NCBI GenBank assembly: GCA_903877945.1
Contig: CAIRFY010000256.1
Location: 1 to 16,888 of the forward strand
Source of the DNA: an uncultured Oscillochloris sp.
GTDB taxonomy: Bacteria > Chloroflexota > Chloroflexia > Chloroflexales > Chloroflexaceae
Direction: 5' to 3'
Length of the DNA stretch: 16,888 nt
Shown piece after piece: positions 1 to 8,314 of this stretch. The stretch's first letter is position 1; every line of letters begins with the position of its first letter. The notes beneath the pieces were generated by a model. The model made no database searches, was not told the origin of the DNA, and saw only the letters and a program-made list of their open reading frames with translations. Position numbers and translations under genes: made by a program.

Positions 1-56
1 CGCGTCACCGCGTCACCCCCTCACCGCGTCACCCCCGCACCCCCTCCCCGCGTCTC
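1..56. repeat. Degenerate 8-nt tandem repeat beside the DUF58 stop
   Basis: Seven consecutive 8-base units can be laid out from base 1: CGCGTCAC, CGCGTCAC, CCCCTCAC, CGCGTCAC, CCCCGCAC, CCCCTCCC, CGCGTCTC. The array is imperfect and runs into the stop codon of the DUF58 gene (55-57). It may extend beyond the window edge. No function is visible. The 9-mer CGCGTCACC from this array recurs in both arms of the palindrome upstream of carB. Confidence 0.6.
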
Positions 57-1350
57 AAAAGCTCCGCGGCTCAACCAGGGCCGCAGCAAGCGACTCGCCC
101 AGGCGTATGCGGTAGACCGGCACGCGCAGCTCAGCCACGCGGCGCAGAGTCGGCTCGGGGTCGTGCCAGCCGCCGAAGCTCTGGGGGTCAACGAAGAGCA
201 CGGCGGCGCGCACGCCCCGGTAGAGCTGCTGCTGAAGGGCGCTGATCCAGCGCTCGTCAATGGCCGAAGTGATGATCAGCAGGGTGCAGTTACGTCCGAA
301 GCGCTGGCTCTCGGCGAGCAGCACCTCGGCGAGGGGCTCGGCGCTGTGGGCGCGCAGGATGGCCAGAGCTTCCAGGATCTTGAAGAGTTGACGGGACTCG
401 CGTTCGGCGGGGATGACCTCGCGGTGCTGGCCCCAGGCCACTAGGCCGACAATGCGGTTCTGTGCGAGCAGCGTGCGGGCCAGGGACGCCGCCGCCATCA
501 CCGCGTACTCCTCGGTGCTCTCCAGGGTCTCAGCGACGATGGGGCGTCGGCTGGGCTGGCGTTTCCACCAGGGTAGCCGGTTACGCGCATCGTCATCCTC
601 ACCGCGCCGATGGCGCACGGCCCGCGTGTCGCGCACCACCGCACGCTCCTGCATGTCCAACACCAGGTAGATGTCAGCCGAGGGGTCGAGATCGAACTCC
701 TTGACCATCAGTTGGCCGGTGCGCGCCGTGCTGCGCCAGTGGATACGGTTGAAGCTGTCGCCCGGCGCATACTCGCGTATCGTCGAGACATTCGGCGTCA
801 CGTTGAAGGTGCGGGCGCGGGTGGCCTGCCCGCCCGGCAATTCGGCGATGGGCAGGTGGAACGCGGGTAGATCAACCATCTGCGGGTAAACAACAATCTC
901 GTTGGTCGAGGGCATCCTGCGGCTGAGCCGCACGATCCCGAAGGGGTCGCCGCTGATCAGGGTGGCTGGGCCAAGGCGAAAGCGCCCGCGCATTGTGCAG
1001 AGGGTGCGGGCCAGCCAGCGCCCGCGCTGCCCGCCGCCCAGGTAGGTAACAAACCCGGCCCCGTGCTGCGGTAGCTCCGACTCGTCGCGCAGTTCAATCC
1101 AGAGCTTGGGGAGAAACCAGCGATTGCGGATGCTGATCCGCTCGCGGGCGAACTCGCCCACGTTCGCCCGCAGAGTCAGCGTCTCGCGCTCAACCGTCAG
1201 GCCGCGCAGGTTCAGCCAGGCCCACAGCACCGACAGAATCAGCAGGCCCAGCAGCAGGTAGCTCAGGTGGAAAAAGAGCCGCAGGCCGGTGCCCTGGGCC
1301 ACCAGGAAACATAGCCCGCTGAGCATCAGCACGGTGATCGGTCGTAGCAT
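55..1350 (-). CDS. DUF58 domain-containing membrane protein
   Basis: A 431-residue protein of the DUF58 family, usually encoded with MoxR AAA ATPases and vWA or transglutaminase proteins and thought to help assemble or mature envelope or metal-dependent complexes; the precise role is unknown. Two hydrophobic segments fill about the first 45 residues, as in most DUF58 proteins. The family signature YAPGDSFNRIHWRSTARTG lies near residues 195-213, followed by a strand ending in LVLDMQ that begins the vWA-like domain. The ATG at 1350 is preferred because the membrane segment starts there. An upstream TTG at 1392 would add 14 non-conserved residues inside the preceding gene. The start is only 7 bases past the stop of the restriction-modification gene, and the Shine-Dalgarno is poor, which suggests translational coupling or shared transcription. 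No moxR is visible; it could lie beyond the left edge. Confidence 0.85.
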   Translation of the reverse strand: MLRPITVLMLSGLCFLVAQGTGLRLFFHLSYLLLGLLILSVLWAWLNLRGLTVERETLTLRANVGEFARERISIRNRWFLPKLWIELRDESELPQHGAGFVTYLGGGQRGRWLARTLCTMRGRFRLGPATLISGDPFGIVRLSRRMPSTNEIVVYPQMVDLPAFHLPIAELPGGQATRARTFNVTPNVSTIREYAPGDSFNRIHWRSTARTGQLMVKEFDLDPSADIYLVLDMQERAVVRDTRAVRHRRGEDDDARNRLPWWKRQPSRRPIVAETLESTEEYAVMAAASLARTLLAQNRIVGLVAWGQHREVIPAERESRQLFKILEALAILRAHSAEPLAEVLLAESQRFGRNCTLLIITSAIDERWISALQQQLYRGVRAAVLFVDPQSFGGWHDPEPTLRRVAELRVPVYRIRLGESLAAALVEPRSF

Positions 1351-1357
1351 AGTGCCG

Positions 1358-4300
1358 TTATCCCAATGGCCAGCCCGGAATACGTTCGTCAATCTTAGTC
1401 ATAATCCGCTGTGTCTCGCGCAGGGCGATGACCATCCGCGTATAGTGCTGAATGTCGTCCATACTCAGTGTGCGCCCTTTGCGATCCTTGAGCCACTTTT
1501 CCAGCGGTTGGTAGCCGCCGACCTGCGCCCCCCAGGTTTCAGGCTCAATGCCCGCGAAGTGTTGCGTGTGGTTGATCGCCACCCGCCCCGGCTCATCCCC
1601 CTTTGGCGCGATGTAGATAACCTTCTCGACAATCCTCGTTCCGCTGTACGGGAAGCTGATCCCCTGTTTGCCGGGAGTCACAAGGATTGCCGCGCCGCCG
1701 TTGCCGCCGACTCCGCCGCTGCCCGGTAGCCTCAACAGATGCAGATCAACCAACTCGGCTCCCTTCGCCACGAGATCGGTGAAGAGCGCGGTGTCGCTGG
1801 TGATCGGCAGGCGCGGGAAGTCGATCTTCAAGAACTCGGCGTAGCGGGTACGATAGGTAGGACTGTGGAAGATGGCGTAGATGTAGTGGAAAATGTCTTC
1901 GGGGCCGAAGGTTTCCGCAAGATCGCCGCGACCATCAGAAACAAAGCGCAGCCCTACATTCTGCTCGATGCTTTTGATAAAATCAGCGTGTATGTTATGC
2001 CAACGCCCTTCTGCTTCCGCATCTGACGCATCAGGTAAAGGGGTTTGATCTGTTTGATGTGAGACAGGGTACAGGTACAAAGGAAGAGTGTAGCCACGCT
2101 CGCGTGTCTTGTTTGAGACATAACAATCATCGGTGATGTGTTCCGTGACAAACACATGCTGCCAAGCGTCACTGACAATTTGACGACAGATATGGAGGGC
2201 AATATTATGCTCGACCCGCATATGCTCCATAACCTCAGGTCGAGGTCTGCAAATAAACCCGCAAGATTGGCCTGTGTAGTAGGTCATTCGTTGATCAAAC
2301 AAGCGATACGCAACTGGGGTTATGTAATTCTCATTGATACCGTGTGATTGAAGATCTGCTTGGGCTAACGAGACTTTCCAGTCTTGAGCATCTTCCCCTA
2401 ACGCATATGTGGAACGAGCCACGTCAACAGGTACATTCGAGAAATCTTTTACCGTTTCCATCATCTCGTCTTTCGTCCACTGAATCGTCAGGCGATCACG
2501 TGCAGTGACAATCCCTACGGAATGAACGGGGAAGATGTCGGTTATCTTTGTCCCTGCGTGATACTCTCCAAGAAGATGTGTGTTTTGTGGCACGAACAGA
2601 TGCCAAGGTGCCGTCGGTTGAATCTGCTGCCATGTGGTTGTCGCCACATGTTCGCTGCTCAACGCCGCGTATTTCACCTGCCGCAGCCCCCACAGATCCG
2701 CATACCACACCCGCCCAGCGCCGGGTTGCTTCGTTTTGATGAAGATCCCGATACTGACGCCCTGTTGAATATCGAACACGTTTTCATCGACGCCGTCATC
2801 TGGCGTGCGCTCTTTTTTCTTACTGTTGCCGTGCAAATTGAGGATGTAGATCGTATCAAAATCACGCAGCAGACTCTGGCGCATCCCCCGGAAGGTTGGG
2901 TTGTCCAGGTAGCCGTTATTGGTGATGAAGGCCAACACGCCCTCGCCAGTCTGGGTGATCCGCCATTGCCCCAGCCGAATGAACTTGACGTAGTCGTCTT
3001 GCAGCCACTTTGAGTTGCGCTCACCGAGCGGCTGCCCGTCAACCTGGTAGTAGCTTGCGGTCTTCGTGCCATCTGGCAGCGTACCCTTGAGCAGATCGCT
3101 AATCCACTTCCCCTGGTTGGAACTATGCCCCGCGTAGGGCGGATTGCCCAGCACCACCATCACCCGCGCATGATGCTTCACCATGTTCGCCGCTGCGGCT
3201 TCTTGCGCGATGTACTGGGCAAACGGCAAGTCCATTTGGGCAAGCACTCCCTCTAGCGCATTGGTCAGGTAAATCCCCAGCCGCTCGTTACTGCCAAAAT
3301 GATAGCCGAGTTGCCCCAGCAGCAGCCCCATTTTCAGGTGCGCGATGGTGTACGGAGCCATCAGCAACTCAAAGCCGAACAGCCGATGCAGCAACTTCTC
3401 CGTGACATAACTATCCCAGGCTCCCGCCAACCCCATGTCGCTGAGCGTCGTGTGGATGCGCTGCACCACCGCGTAGAGAAACGTCGCCGTACCCGTGGCC
3501 GGATCGAGAATTACCGTACGCTCGTCGGCCAAGCCCATCGGTTTGTGGAAATGCGTTGTGAGCAGGTGATCAACCGAGCGCACAATGTAACCGACCACCG
3601 GCTCGGGGGTGTAATAGACGCCCCGCGACTCGCGCAGGGCCGGGTTATAGGCGGCCAGAAACGTCTCGTAGAAGTGGACGACGGGATCTTCCTGCTTAGT
3701 GGCTTTACCAAAATCCTTGAGTACCGCGCCAATATCGGTGCGGGCCAGCAGGCTGGCGCAATCATCCACCAGCCACGCGATCCGCTCATCGAGATCGTAG
3801 CCCGCAATTTCCTGAAACAGCTTACGCAGGAACGGATTGGTTTTGGGGATCGCCATCGCCGCATCGAAGCGGCTAAAGTTCAACTTCTCCGGCACCGCAA
3901 CGCGGGCGGCAAACAGGCCATAGACAATCGTCTGGGCGTACATATCGGCAAACTCATCGTCCTTGAGCATTGGCAAGAGAGTCTGGCGAAACGCCGTAAG
4001 CTGCTGATGCAGGTCGCCCGTTTCGCCCTGCGCCGTCAGCACATCAAGGATGACATCGTGCAGCCAACGCGCCGCCTGGGCCAGCCGACCAGCCAGCTCG
4101 CGAGGGGTATTGACGGTAGGGATCTGCTGCGCGGCGAACTGGGTCAGCAGACCGGCAAGATCCGCCGCCGCCGTCGGCGTAGCCACGAGCTTTTGTTTGG
4201 CCTTCTCCCAGGACGCCACCCGTAGCGGCGTAGCGAGGCGGGCCGTGCCGTTGACAAACCAATGCCACTCCAGGCCATCGGTAAAGAGCAGATTGGGCAG

Positions 4301-4606
4301 GGCAGCCCGGTACCGTCGAAGCTGCGTCCCCTCGCGGGTGCGCGGCTTGTCGCGCTCGCTATCGCCAATGATCTGATCGAGCTTGACCCCGATGTCCTTA
4401 GCCTCAACGTGGCCGATGGGCGTATTGCCCTGCTGGATCACAAAGTCAGGCGCACCATACTGCGCGTGCTTCGGCTCGTTGGTCGCCTTCGCCGGATTCA
4501 GCACCGCCTCAAAAAGCTGCTGCAACGCGGGGCGGTAGGTATGTTCTGTCGCGATACCGCTTTTAAGGCAGCCAGCGATCTCAGCGAGGAAAGCAGCGAC
4601 AGACAT
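1358..4606 (-). CDS. Single-chain type ISP/IIG-like restriction-modification enzyme
   Basis: A 1082-residue enzyme predicted to cut DNA and to methylate adenine N6 at its own recognition site. Domains in order: an N-terminal PD-(D/E)XK nuclease (P53-D54 ... E68-A-K70, in GAPDF and HVEAK); a helical connector (about 150-330) ending in GVYYTPEPVV; an amino-methyltransferase with SAM motif I DPATGTATFL (about 366-375) and catalytic NPPY (about 487-490); then a specificity region and a C-terminal domain of the type ISP kind (FDQRMTYY, RPRPEVMEHM, LPLYLYP, then YIYAIFHSPTYRTRYAEFL). LlaBIII-type ISP enzymes are near 1500 residues because they have a RecA-like ATPase; no Walker A site is seen here, so ATP-dependent translocation is not expected. 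The ATG at 4606 has a GAGG 6-7 bases upstream; the 33 extra upstream codons look non-coding. Residues about 676-876 have markedly lower GC. No separate methylase or specificity gene is adjacent. Confidence 0.85.
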   Translation of the reverse strand: MSVAAFLAEIAGCLKSGIATEHTYRPALQQLFEAVLNPAKATNEPKHAQYGAPDFVIQQGNTPIGHVEAKDIGVKLDQIIGDSERDKPRTREGTQLRRYRAALPNLLFTDGLEWHWFVNGTARLATPLRVASWEKAKQKLVATPTAAADLAGLLTQFAAQQIPTVNTPRELAGRLAQAARWLHDVILDVLTAQGETGDLHQQLTAFRQTLLPMLKDDEFADMYAQTIVYGLFAARVAVPEKLNFSRFDAAMAIPKTNPFLRKLFQEIAGYDLDERIAWLVDDCASLLARTDIGAVLKDFGKATKQEDPVVHFYETFLAAYNPALRESRGVYYTPEPVVGYIVRSVDHLLTTHFHKPMGLADERTVILDPATGTATFLYAVVQRIHTTLSDMGLAGAWDSYVTEKLLHRLFGFELLMAPYTIAHLKMGLLLGQLGYHFGSNERLGIYLTNALEGVLAQMDLPFAQYIAQEAAAANMVKHHARVMVVLGNPPYAGHSSNQGKWISDLLKGTLPDGTKTASYYQVDGQPLGERNSKWLQDDYVKFIRLGQWRITQTGEGVLAFITNNGYLDNPTFRGMRQSLLRDFDTIYILNLHGNSKKKERTPDDGVDENVFDIQQGVSIGIFIKTKQPGAGRVWYADLWGLRQVKYAALSSEHVATTTWQQIQPTAPWHLFVPQNTHLLGEYHAGTKITDIFPVHSVGIVTARDRLTIQWTKDEMMETVKDFSNVPVDVARSTYALGEDAQDWKVSLAQADLQSHGINENYITPVAYRLFDQRMTYYTGQSCGFICRPRPEVMEHMRVEHNIALHICRQIVSDAWQHVFVTEHITDDCYVSNKTRERGYTLPLYLYPVSHQTDQTPLPDASDAEAEGRWHNIHADFIKSIEQNVGLRFVSDGRGDLAETFGPEDIFHYIYAIFHSPTYRTRYAEFLKIDFPRLPITSDTALFTDLVAKGAELVDLHLLRLPGSGGVGGNGGAAILVTPGKQGISFPYSGTRIVEKVIYIAPKGDEPGRVAINHTQHFAGIEPETWGAQVGGYQPLEKWLKDRKGRTLSMDDIQHYTRMVIALRETQRIMTKIDERIPGWPLG

Positions 4607-4696
4607 GGGGAACCTCAAATGCAGACAGGGGAACAACGGCGGTAGTGTAGCATGGATTGTAGGGGTTCGCAGGTACCTGACCGTTTGCCGCCGAAC

Positions 4697-4808
4697 GGCC
4701 CTCACCCCCCGGCCCCCTCTCCCTGAACGGGAGCGGGGGAGCCGAGCGCATCCTGATGAAGAAACTCCCCTCTCCCCGTGAGGGAGTGGGGCAGGGGGTG
4801 TGGGGGCC
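4697..4808. repeat. C/G-rich inverted repeat, copy 1
   Basis: The left arm begins GGCCCTCACCCCCC at 4697 and the right arm ends in GTGTGGGGGCC at 4808. The outer 28 bases of each arm match at about 23 positions when one is reverse-complemented. A second internal C-run/G-run pair lies between them. The CCCTCACCCCC...CCCCTCTCCC wording is shared with the element at 9911-9965, so both belong to one dispersed family. This copy is longer and more degenerate. It lies in the divergent gap upstream of rex and does not overlap the proposed promoter. Confidence 0.7.
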
Positions 4809-4851
4809 GGAGCTGACTTTGCTCATGCCCTGAGAATCATCTCAATGTGCC

Positions 4852-4881
4852 TTGACACTGCTTAGAACATAGTGCTACACT
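4852..4881 (+). promoter_or_regulatory. Sigma70-like promoter of rex
   Basis: A perfect -35 box TTGACA (4852-4857) is followed after 18 bases by TACACT (4876-4881), giving a transcription start near 4888 and a leader of about 29 bases. Because the -10 lies over the GTG at 4872, that GTG cannot start translation from this promoter, which supports the GTG at 4917. A weak 25-bp dyad (CTACA, 15 bases, TGTAG; 4875-4899) spans the -10 and start region; I would not call it a Rex operator from this alone. Confidence 0.65.
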
Positions 4882-4916
4882 TCACGAAATGCGTTGTAGT
4901 CTCGTGGAGGGATTCT

Positions 4917-5555
4917 GTGGAACGTCTCGAAGATCCGCCAGACGTTGTTATCCGTCGGCTGCCGCTGTATGCGCGAAGCCTGCGCTACCTGCTCGACGAG
5001 GAAATCCACTCGGTTTCGTCGCAGGAGCTTGGCGAACGCATTAATGTCACCGCCGCCCAGATTCGCAAGGATCTCTCCTACTTTGGCGAGTTTGGCAAGC
5101 AGGGCATTGGCTATGATGTTGAGAAGCTGCTCAACCATATCGAGCGTATCCTCGGACTCAATCAGAGCTGGCCGGTGATCCTGGTTGGCGTTGGTCATCT
5201 TGGTCAGGCTATCGCCCGCTACGATGGATTCCACTCTCAGGGTCTGCAAATTGTTGGGCTCTTCGACACCGACCCGCACAAGATCGGCCAGCGGGTGGCG
5301 GACGTTGAGATCACCGATTATGTCCATATGCCGAAGGTGATCCGCAAGACAAATGCGCGTCTTGGAATAATAGCGGTACCCGCAGCCGAGGCTCAGCCCG
5401 TCGCAGATGTGTTGATTGACGCAGGAATCCGCGCAATCCTCTGCTATGCGCCGATTATCCTCCAGACCCCTGAGGATGTGTGGGTGCGCTATATCGATCC
5501 GGTCGCGGTGCTGCATAGCATGACCTACTACCTCGCCCGCGAGCATATGCCATAG
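4917..5555 (+). CDS. rex: Redox-sensing transcriptional repressor Rex
   Basis: Rex is a dimeric cytoplasmic repressor that senses the NADH/NAD+ ratio: NADH binding releases it from operators ahead of respiratory and fermentative genes. This 212-residue protein has the usual family length. Residues about 10-75 form the winged-helix DNA-binding domain, including the hallmark stretch AAQIRKDLSYFGEFGKQGIGY. A Rossmann domain follows with the dinucleotide loop GVGHLG (91-96) and the strand end FDTDP (116-120) that meets the adenosine ribose. The C-terminal helix (SMTYYLAREHMP) is the domain-swapping helix of the dimer. The GTG at 4917 is chosen because GGAGGG lies 5 bases upstream and the N-terminus matches family length. 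An upstream GTG at 4872 falls inside the promoter. It appears to be transcribed alone, with a long hairpin two bases after its stop. Confidence 0.93.
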   Translation: MERLEDPPDVVIRRLPLYARSLRYLLDEEIHSVSSQELGERINVTAAQIRKDLSYFGEFGKQGIGYDVEKLLNHIERILGLNQSWPVILVGVGHLGQAIARYDGFHSQGLQIVGLFDTDPHKIGQRVADVEITDYVHMPKVIRKTNARLGIIAVPAAEAQPVADVLIDAGIRAILCYAPIILQTPEDVWVRYIDPVAVLHSMTYYLAREHMP

Positions 5556-5556
5556 C

Positions 5557-5615
5557 GATGGGATGGTTGGGTGAATAGGCCAGCTTTATCGGCATATTCA
5601 CTCAACCATCCCATC
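5557..5615 (+). terminator. Long hairpin after rex (possible terminator)
   Basis: Two 21-base arms (5557-5577 and 5595-5615) pair along their whole length with a single G-U wobble, around a 17-base loop. It starts two bases after the rex stop and ends 25 bases before the protease start. There is no U-tract after it, so intrinsic termination is doubtful. It may instead protect the rex mRNA 3' end, work on the opposite strand, or be a dispersed palindrome. Confidence 0.5.
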
Positions 5616-5640
5616 TGTTGGTGTGAGGGCGACCGTATCA

Positions 5641-8289
5641 ATGAAGCGTAGCGCGCCTCTGAGGCTGACGCCTCTGCCGATCCTTCTGCTCGCCCTGGCC
5701 TACCTGCTCGCCGTCGCGCCGCTGCTCTGGACGCAGTCCGGCGCTCGGGCGCTGCGCCTGCCACCGCAGTTGCCGGTCGCTGACGTTAGGGCCGACGCGC
5801 CGATGGCCGCCCGCGCCCCGCTGGTTGGCGATATGTCGCCCGCCGAGGCTCTCGCCGCGCTCCAACTGCGCACATCCTCCCCCCTTGCCGTGCGCTGGGA
5901 TGCGCGCAGCGGCATCCCTACCTTCCTCAGCACCGCTGACCCGGCTGGTCGCCTGGGCTACCAGCCCACTGCTGCGGAGATCGGCAACCCCGTCGCTATT
6001 GCCCAAGGCTTCCTCGATCAGAACCGCAGCCTCTTCGGGCTGCGCTCCGCTGCCGAGGATCTCTCGCTGCTGCGGGTTGAACCTGACCTCCAGCGCGGCT
6101 ACGCCCACATTCGCCTCGACCAACGCTACGCCGGTCTGCCGGTCTTTGGCCGCCAGTTGGTGGTGCATCTTGACCCGAGCGGCCAGGTGGTTGCGGTGAA
6201 CGGCGAGGTTGTCCCCGCCCTTCATCTGGCTACCACGCCGACAATCAGCGCGGCCCAGGCTGATGCCGCCGCCCTGGCGAACCTGATCACGGAGCAACTG
6301 CGCCCCGGCGATGCGGCCAGCGCCCAGATCACGGCCCTGCCTGATGAGACTCACCTGGCCGTCTATGTTGATGATCAAGGCCAGGCCAGTTTGGTCTGGA
6401 ATGTGACCATCCTCACCGAGCGGCCCCTGAGCCAGTGGCACGTCTTCGTCAACGCTGGTCGCCCGGTGGTCGTCCACGCGATTGATGGGGTGATGCCGAT
6501 TAAGCGGCGCAAGACCTACAGCGCCCGTAATGGCACGAGCGTCCCTGGTCGGCTGCTGGCCGATGAGGGCGAGCGTACCAAGGACGCGGTCGCGCAGGCC
6601 GCCCACGATGGTGCGGGTGTCGTGTACGACTACTACCTAAAGACATTTAAGCGCGATGCCTACGATGACCGGGGTAGCCCGATGATCTCGACTGTCCACT
6701 ACGGCAGCGACCCGGAGGATGCCGAGAATGCGGCCTGGGTGGGCGAGTACAGTCAGATGATCTACGGCGACGGCGGCCAGATCTTTAAGCCCCTGCCCTA
6801 TGGCCTGGATGTGATCGGCCACGAGTTTACCCACGGCGTGATCGATAGCAGCTCGGCTCTGGTGTACGAAGGTCAGTCTGGGGCGCTCAACGAGTCCTAC
6901 GCCGATGTCTTCGGCGCGCTGATTGACCGGGGCAACTGGACGATTGGCGAGCAGGTGGTGAAGTCGCCGCCCTACCCGGTGCCCTACCTGCGCAGCCTGG
7001 AGGATCCGAGCGCGGGCGACTCCTACGATGCGGGCGACCCGCTGGCGAGCGTGGGTCAGCCTTCGACGATGAAGGAGTATGCCAACCTGCCCAACTCGCG
7101 CCGCTCCGATAACGGCGGCGTGCATGTGAATAGCGGTATCCCCAACCACGCCGCCTTTCTGGTGGCTAAGGCTCTCGGTCGCGAGAAGCTGGAGCAGATC
7201 TACTACCGCGCCCTCACCAGTTACCTCACCCCCGACGCCGACTTTGTGGCCGCCGCCAATGCCACGGCCCGCGCCGCCGCCGACCTCTACGGACAGGCTG
7301 AGGTGAACGCTGTTCAGGCCGCCTTTGCCCAGGTGGGTATCACCACCGCCGCTGCGCCGCAGACTCCACCACCCGTCTCGTCAGAAGGCGACCTGCCTTC
7401 GGGCGGGCCGAGTGCGCCACCGCCGGTCGAGGCTTTGCCCGCCGGCTGCTCCGATGTGATCGTCAACGGCGGCTTCGAGCAGGACGGCGGCTGGACTGAG
7501 ATTTCGCGTGGTGATAGCGCCCTGATCGATACGCAGTTGCCGCGCAGCGGTAAGCGCAGCGCGTGGCTCGGCGGCAGCGATAAGGAGCCGCTCCAGTCGC
7601 TTTCTCAGGAGGTGAAGCTGCCCGCTAATGCGACCAGTATCACCCTTGGCTATGCCCGCTACACCCACGAGGAGTTCAGCGGTCTGCTCGGTGTTCTCTC
7701 TGATGACGCCAAGTTCAGCGTTACCTTGACCAATGCCGGCGGCGACAGTGTAGAAACCGTGGAGGAAATGCCCTCCTCGACATCCACAGATTCGTGGAGC
7801 GAACAGAGCGCTGACATCTCGGCTTACGCCGGTAAAACCCTGCGCCTGACCTTCTCATCCGAGAACCCACGCGGCAACGTGTCGAGCATGTTTGTGGACG
7901 AGGTCACGCTGGTGATCTGCACCACCGGCCAGGCACCTGCCGCGCCGCCCACCAGTAGCAGCGATCTGGTCTACATCACGGGCGCGATTACCGATGCCGA
8001 CACCCACCGTGGCGTGGGCGGGGTGCAGTTCTTTGTAATTACCCCCGGCCTCAGCGCCAGCGATGCTGCCGCTGACGATAACCTGAGCGCCGATGAGATT
8101 CTGACAATGGGCACCACCGACAACAGCGGGATCTTTCAGACGGAGGAGGCCGTGCCCAGGGGCCAGACCTACAGCGTGGTTGTCTTCGCCCGAGGCTACC
8201 GGCCCATCCTCGCCGATGAAAAGGTAGTCATCCCCGCCGACGCCAGCAATCCGCACCGCGTAGACGCCGCGATCCGGCGCAGCAGGTAA
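5641..8289 (+). CDS. Secreted M4 (thermolysin-like) metalloprotease with C-terminal accessory domains
   Basis: An 882-residue exported zinc endopeptidase. A hydrophobic signal sequence (about residues 10-30, LPILLLALAYLLAVAP) leads into an FTP/PepSY-type propeptide (to about 290), which in this family inhibits and assists folding and is removed on maturation. The catalytic domain has HEFTH (394-398), the third zinc ligand in NESYAD (E418) and the transition-state histidine in GGVHVNSGIPNHA (H495), so it should be active. After a Pro-rich linker come a jelly-roll-like domain (about 603-760, starting CSDVIVNGGFE) and a carboxypeptidase-regulatory-like beta domain (about 775-882, with ITGAITDADTHRGVGGV and DNSGIFQT), probably for substrate or surface binding. 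The ATG at 5641 has GAGGG 11 bases upstream, rather far; a GTG at 5623 lacks a ribosome site. The PrsW-like gene follows after 25 bases. Confidence 0.92.
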   Translation: MKRSAPLRLTPLPILLLALAYLLAVAPLLWTQSGARALRLPPQLPVADVRADAPMAARAPLVGDMSPAEALAALQLRTSSPLAVRWDARSGIPTFLSTADPAGRLGYQPTAAEIGNPVAIAQGFLDQNRSLFGLRSAAEDLSLLRVEPDLQRGYAHIRLDQRYAGLPVFGRQLVVHLDPSGQVVAVNGEVVPALHLATTPTISAAQADAAALANLITEQLRPGDAASAQITALPDETHLAVYVDDQGQASLVWNVTILTERPLSQWHVFVNAGRPVVVHAIDGVMPIKRRKTYSARNGTSVPGRLLADEGERTKDAVAQAAHDGAGVVYDYYLKTFKRDAYDDRGSPMISTVHYGSDPEDAENAAWVGEYSQMIYGDGGQIFKPLPYGLDVIGHEFTHGVIDSSSALVYEGQSGALNESYADVFGALIDRGNWTIGEQVVKSPPYPVPYLRSLEDPSAGDSYDAGDPLASVGQPSTMKEYANLPNSRRSDNGGVHVNSGIPNHAAFLVAKALGREKLEQIYYRALTSYLTPDADFVAAANATARAAADLYGQAEVNAVQAAFAQVGITTAAAPQTPPPVSSEGDLPSGGPSAPPPVEALPAGCSDVIVNGGFEQDGGWTEISRGDSALIDTQLPRSGKRSAWLGGSDKEPLQSLSQEVKLPANATSITLGYARYTHEEFSGLLGVLSDDAKFSVTLTNAGGDSVETVEEMPSSTSTDSWSEQSADISAYAGKTLRLTFSSENPRGNVSSMFVDEVTLVICTTGQAPAAPPTSSSDLVYITGAITDADTHRGVGGVQFFVITPGLSASDAAADDNLSADEILTMGTTDNSGIFQTEEAVPRGQTYSVVVFARGYRPILADEKVVIPADASNPHRVDAAIRRSR

Positions 8290-8314
8290 TCTTCTCTGTT
8301 ATGAGGCGTACCCG

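Larger units (their letters stand above)
4607..4916. other. Divergent intergenic region between R-M gene and rex
   Basis: This 310-base gap separates the minus-strand restriction-modification gene from plus-strand rex. It holds a large C/G-rich inverted repeat (4697-4808) and the rex promoter (4852-4881). On the minus strand two weak -10-like hexamers, TACAAT and TACACT, lie within 60 bases upstream of the R-M start, but neither has a good -35 at proper spacing, so I do not call that promoter. I see no small gene or structured RNA gene here. Confidence 0.6.

Noticed and set aside
3299..4225. A 308-codon open frame on the plus strand
   Set aside because: It lies opposite the conserved nuclease-methyltransferase part of the R-M gene and reads as low-complexity, basic sequence.
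4875..4899. CTACA-15-TGTAG dyad as a Rex operator
   Set aside because: Arms of five bases are too short, and the inner sequence does not match the TTGTGAA-type Rex operator consensus convincingly.
4872..4916. GTG at 4872 as the start of rex
   Set aside because: It lies in the -10 region of the TTGACA/TACACT promoter, lacks a ribosome site, and would make Rex longer than the family norm.
5638..6606. A 322-codon minus-strand frame opposite the M4 protease
   Set aside because: The sense strand carries a signal peptide, propeptide and intact catalytic motifs; the antisense product has no recognisable feature.
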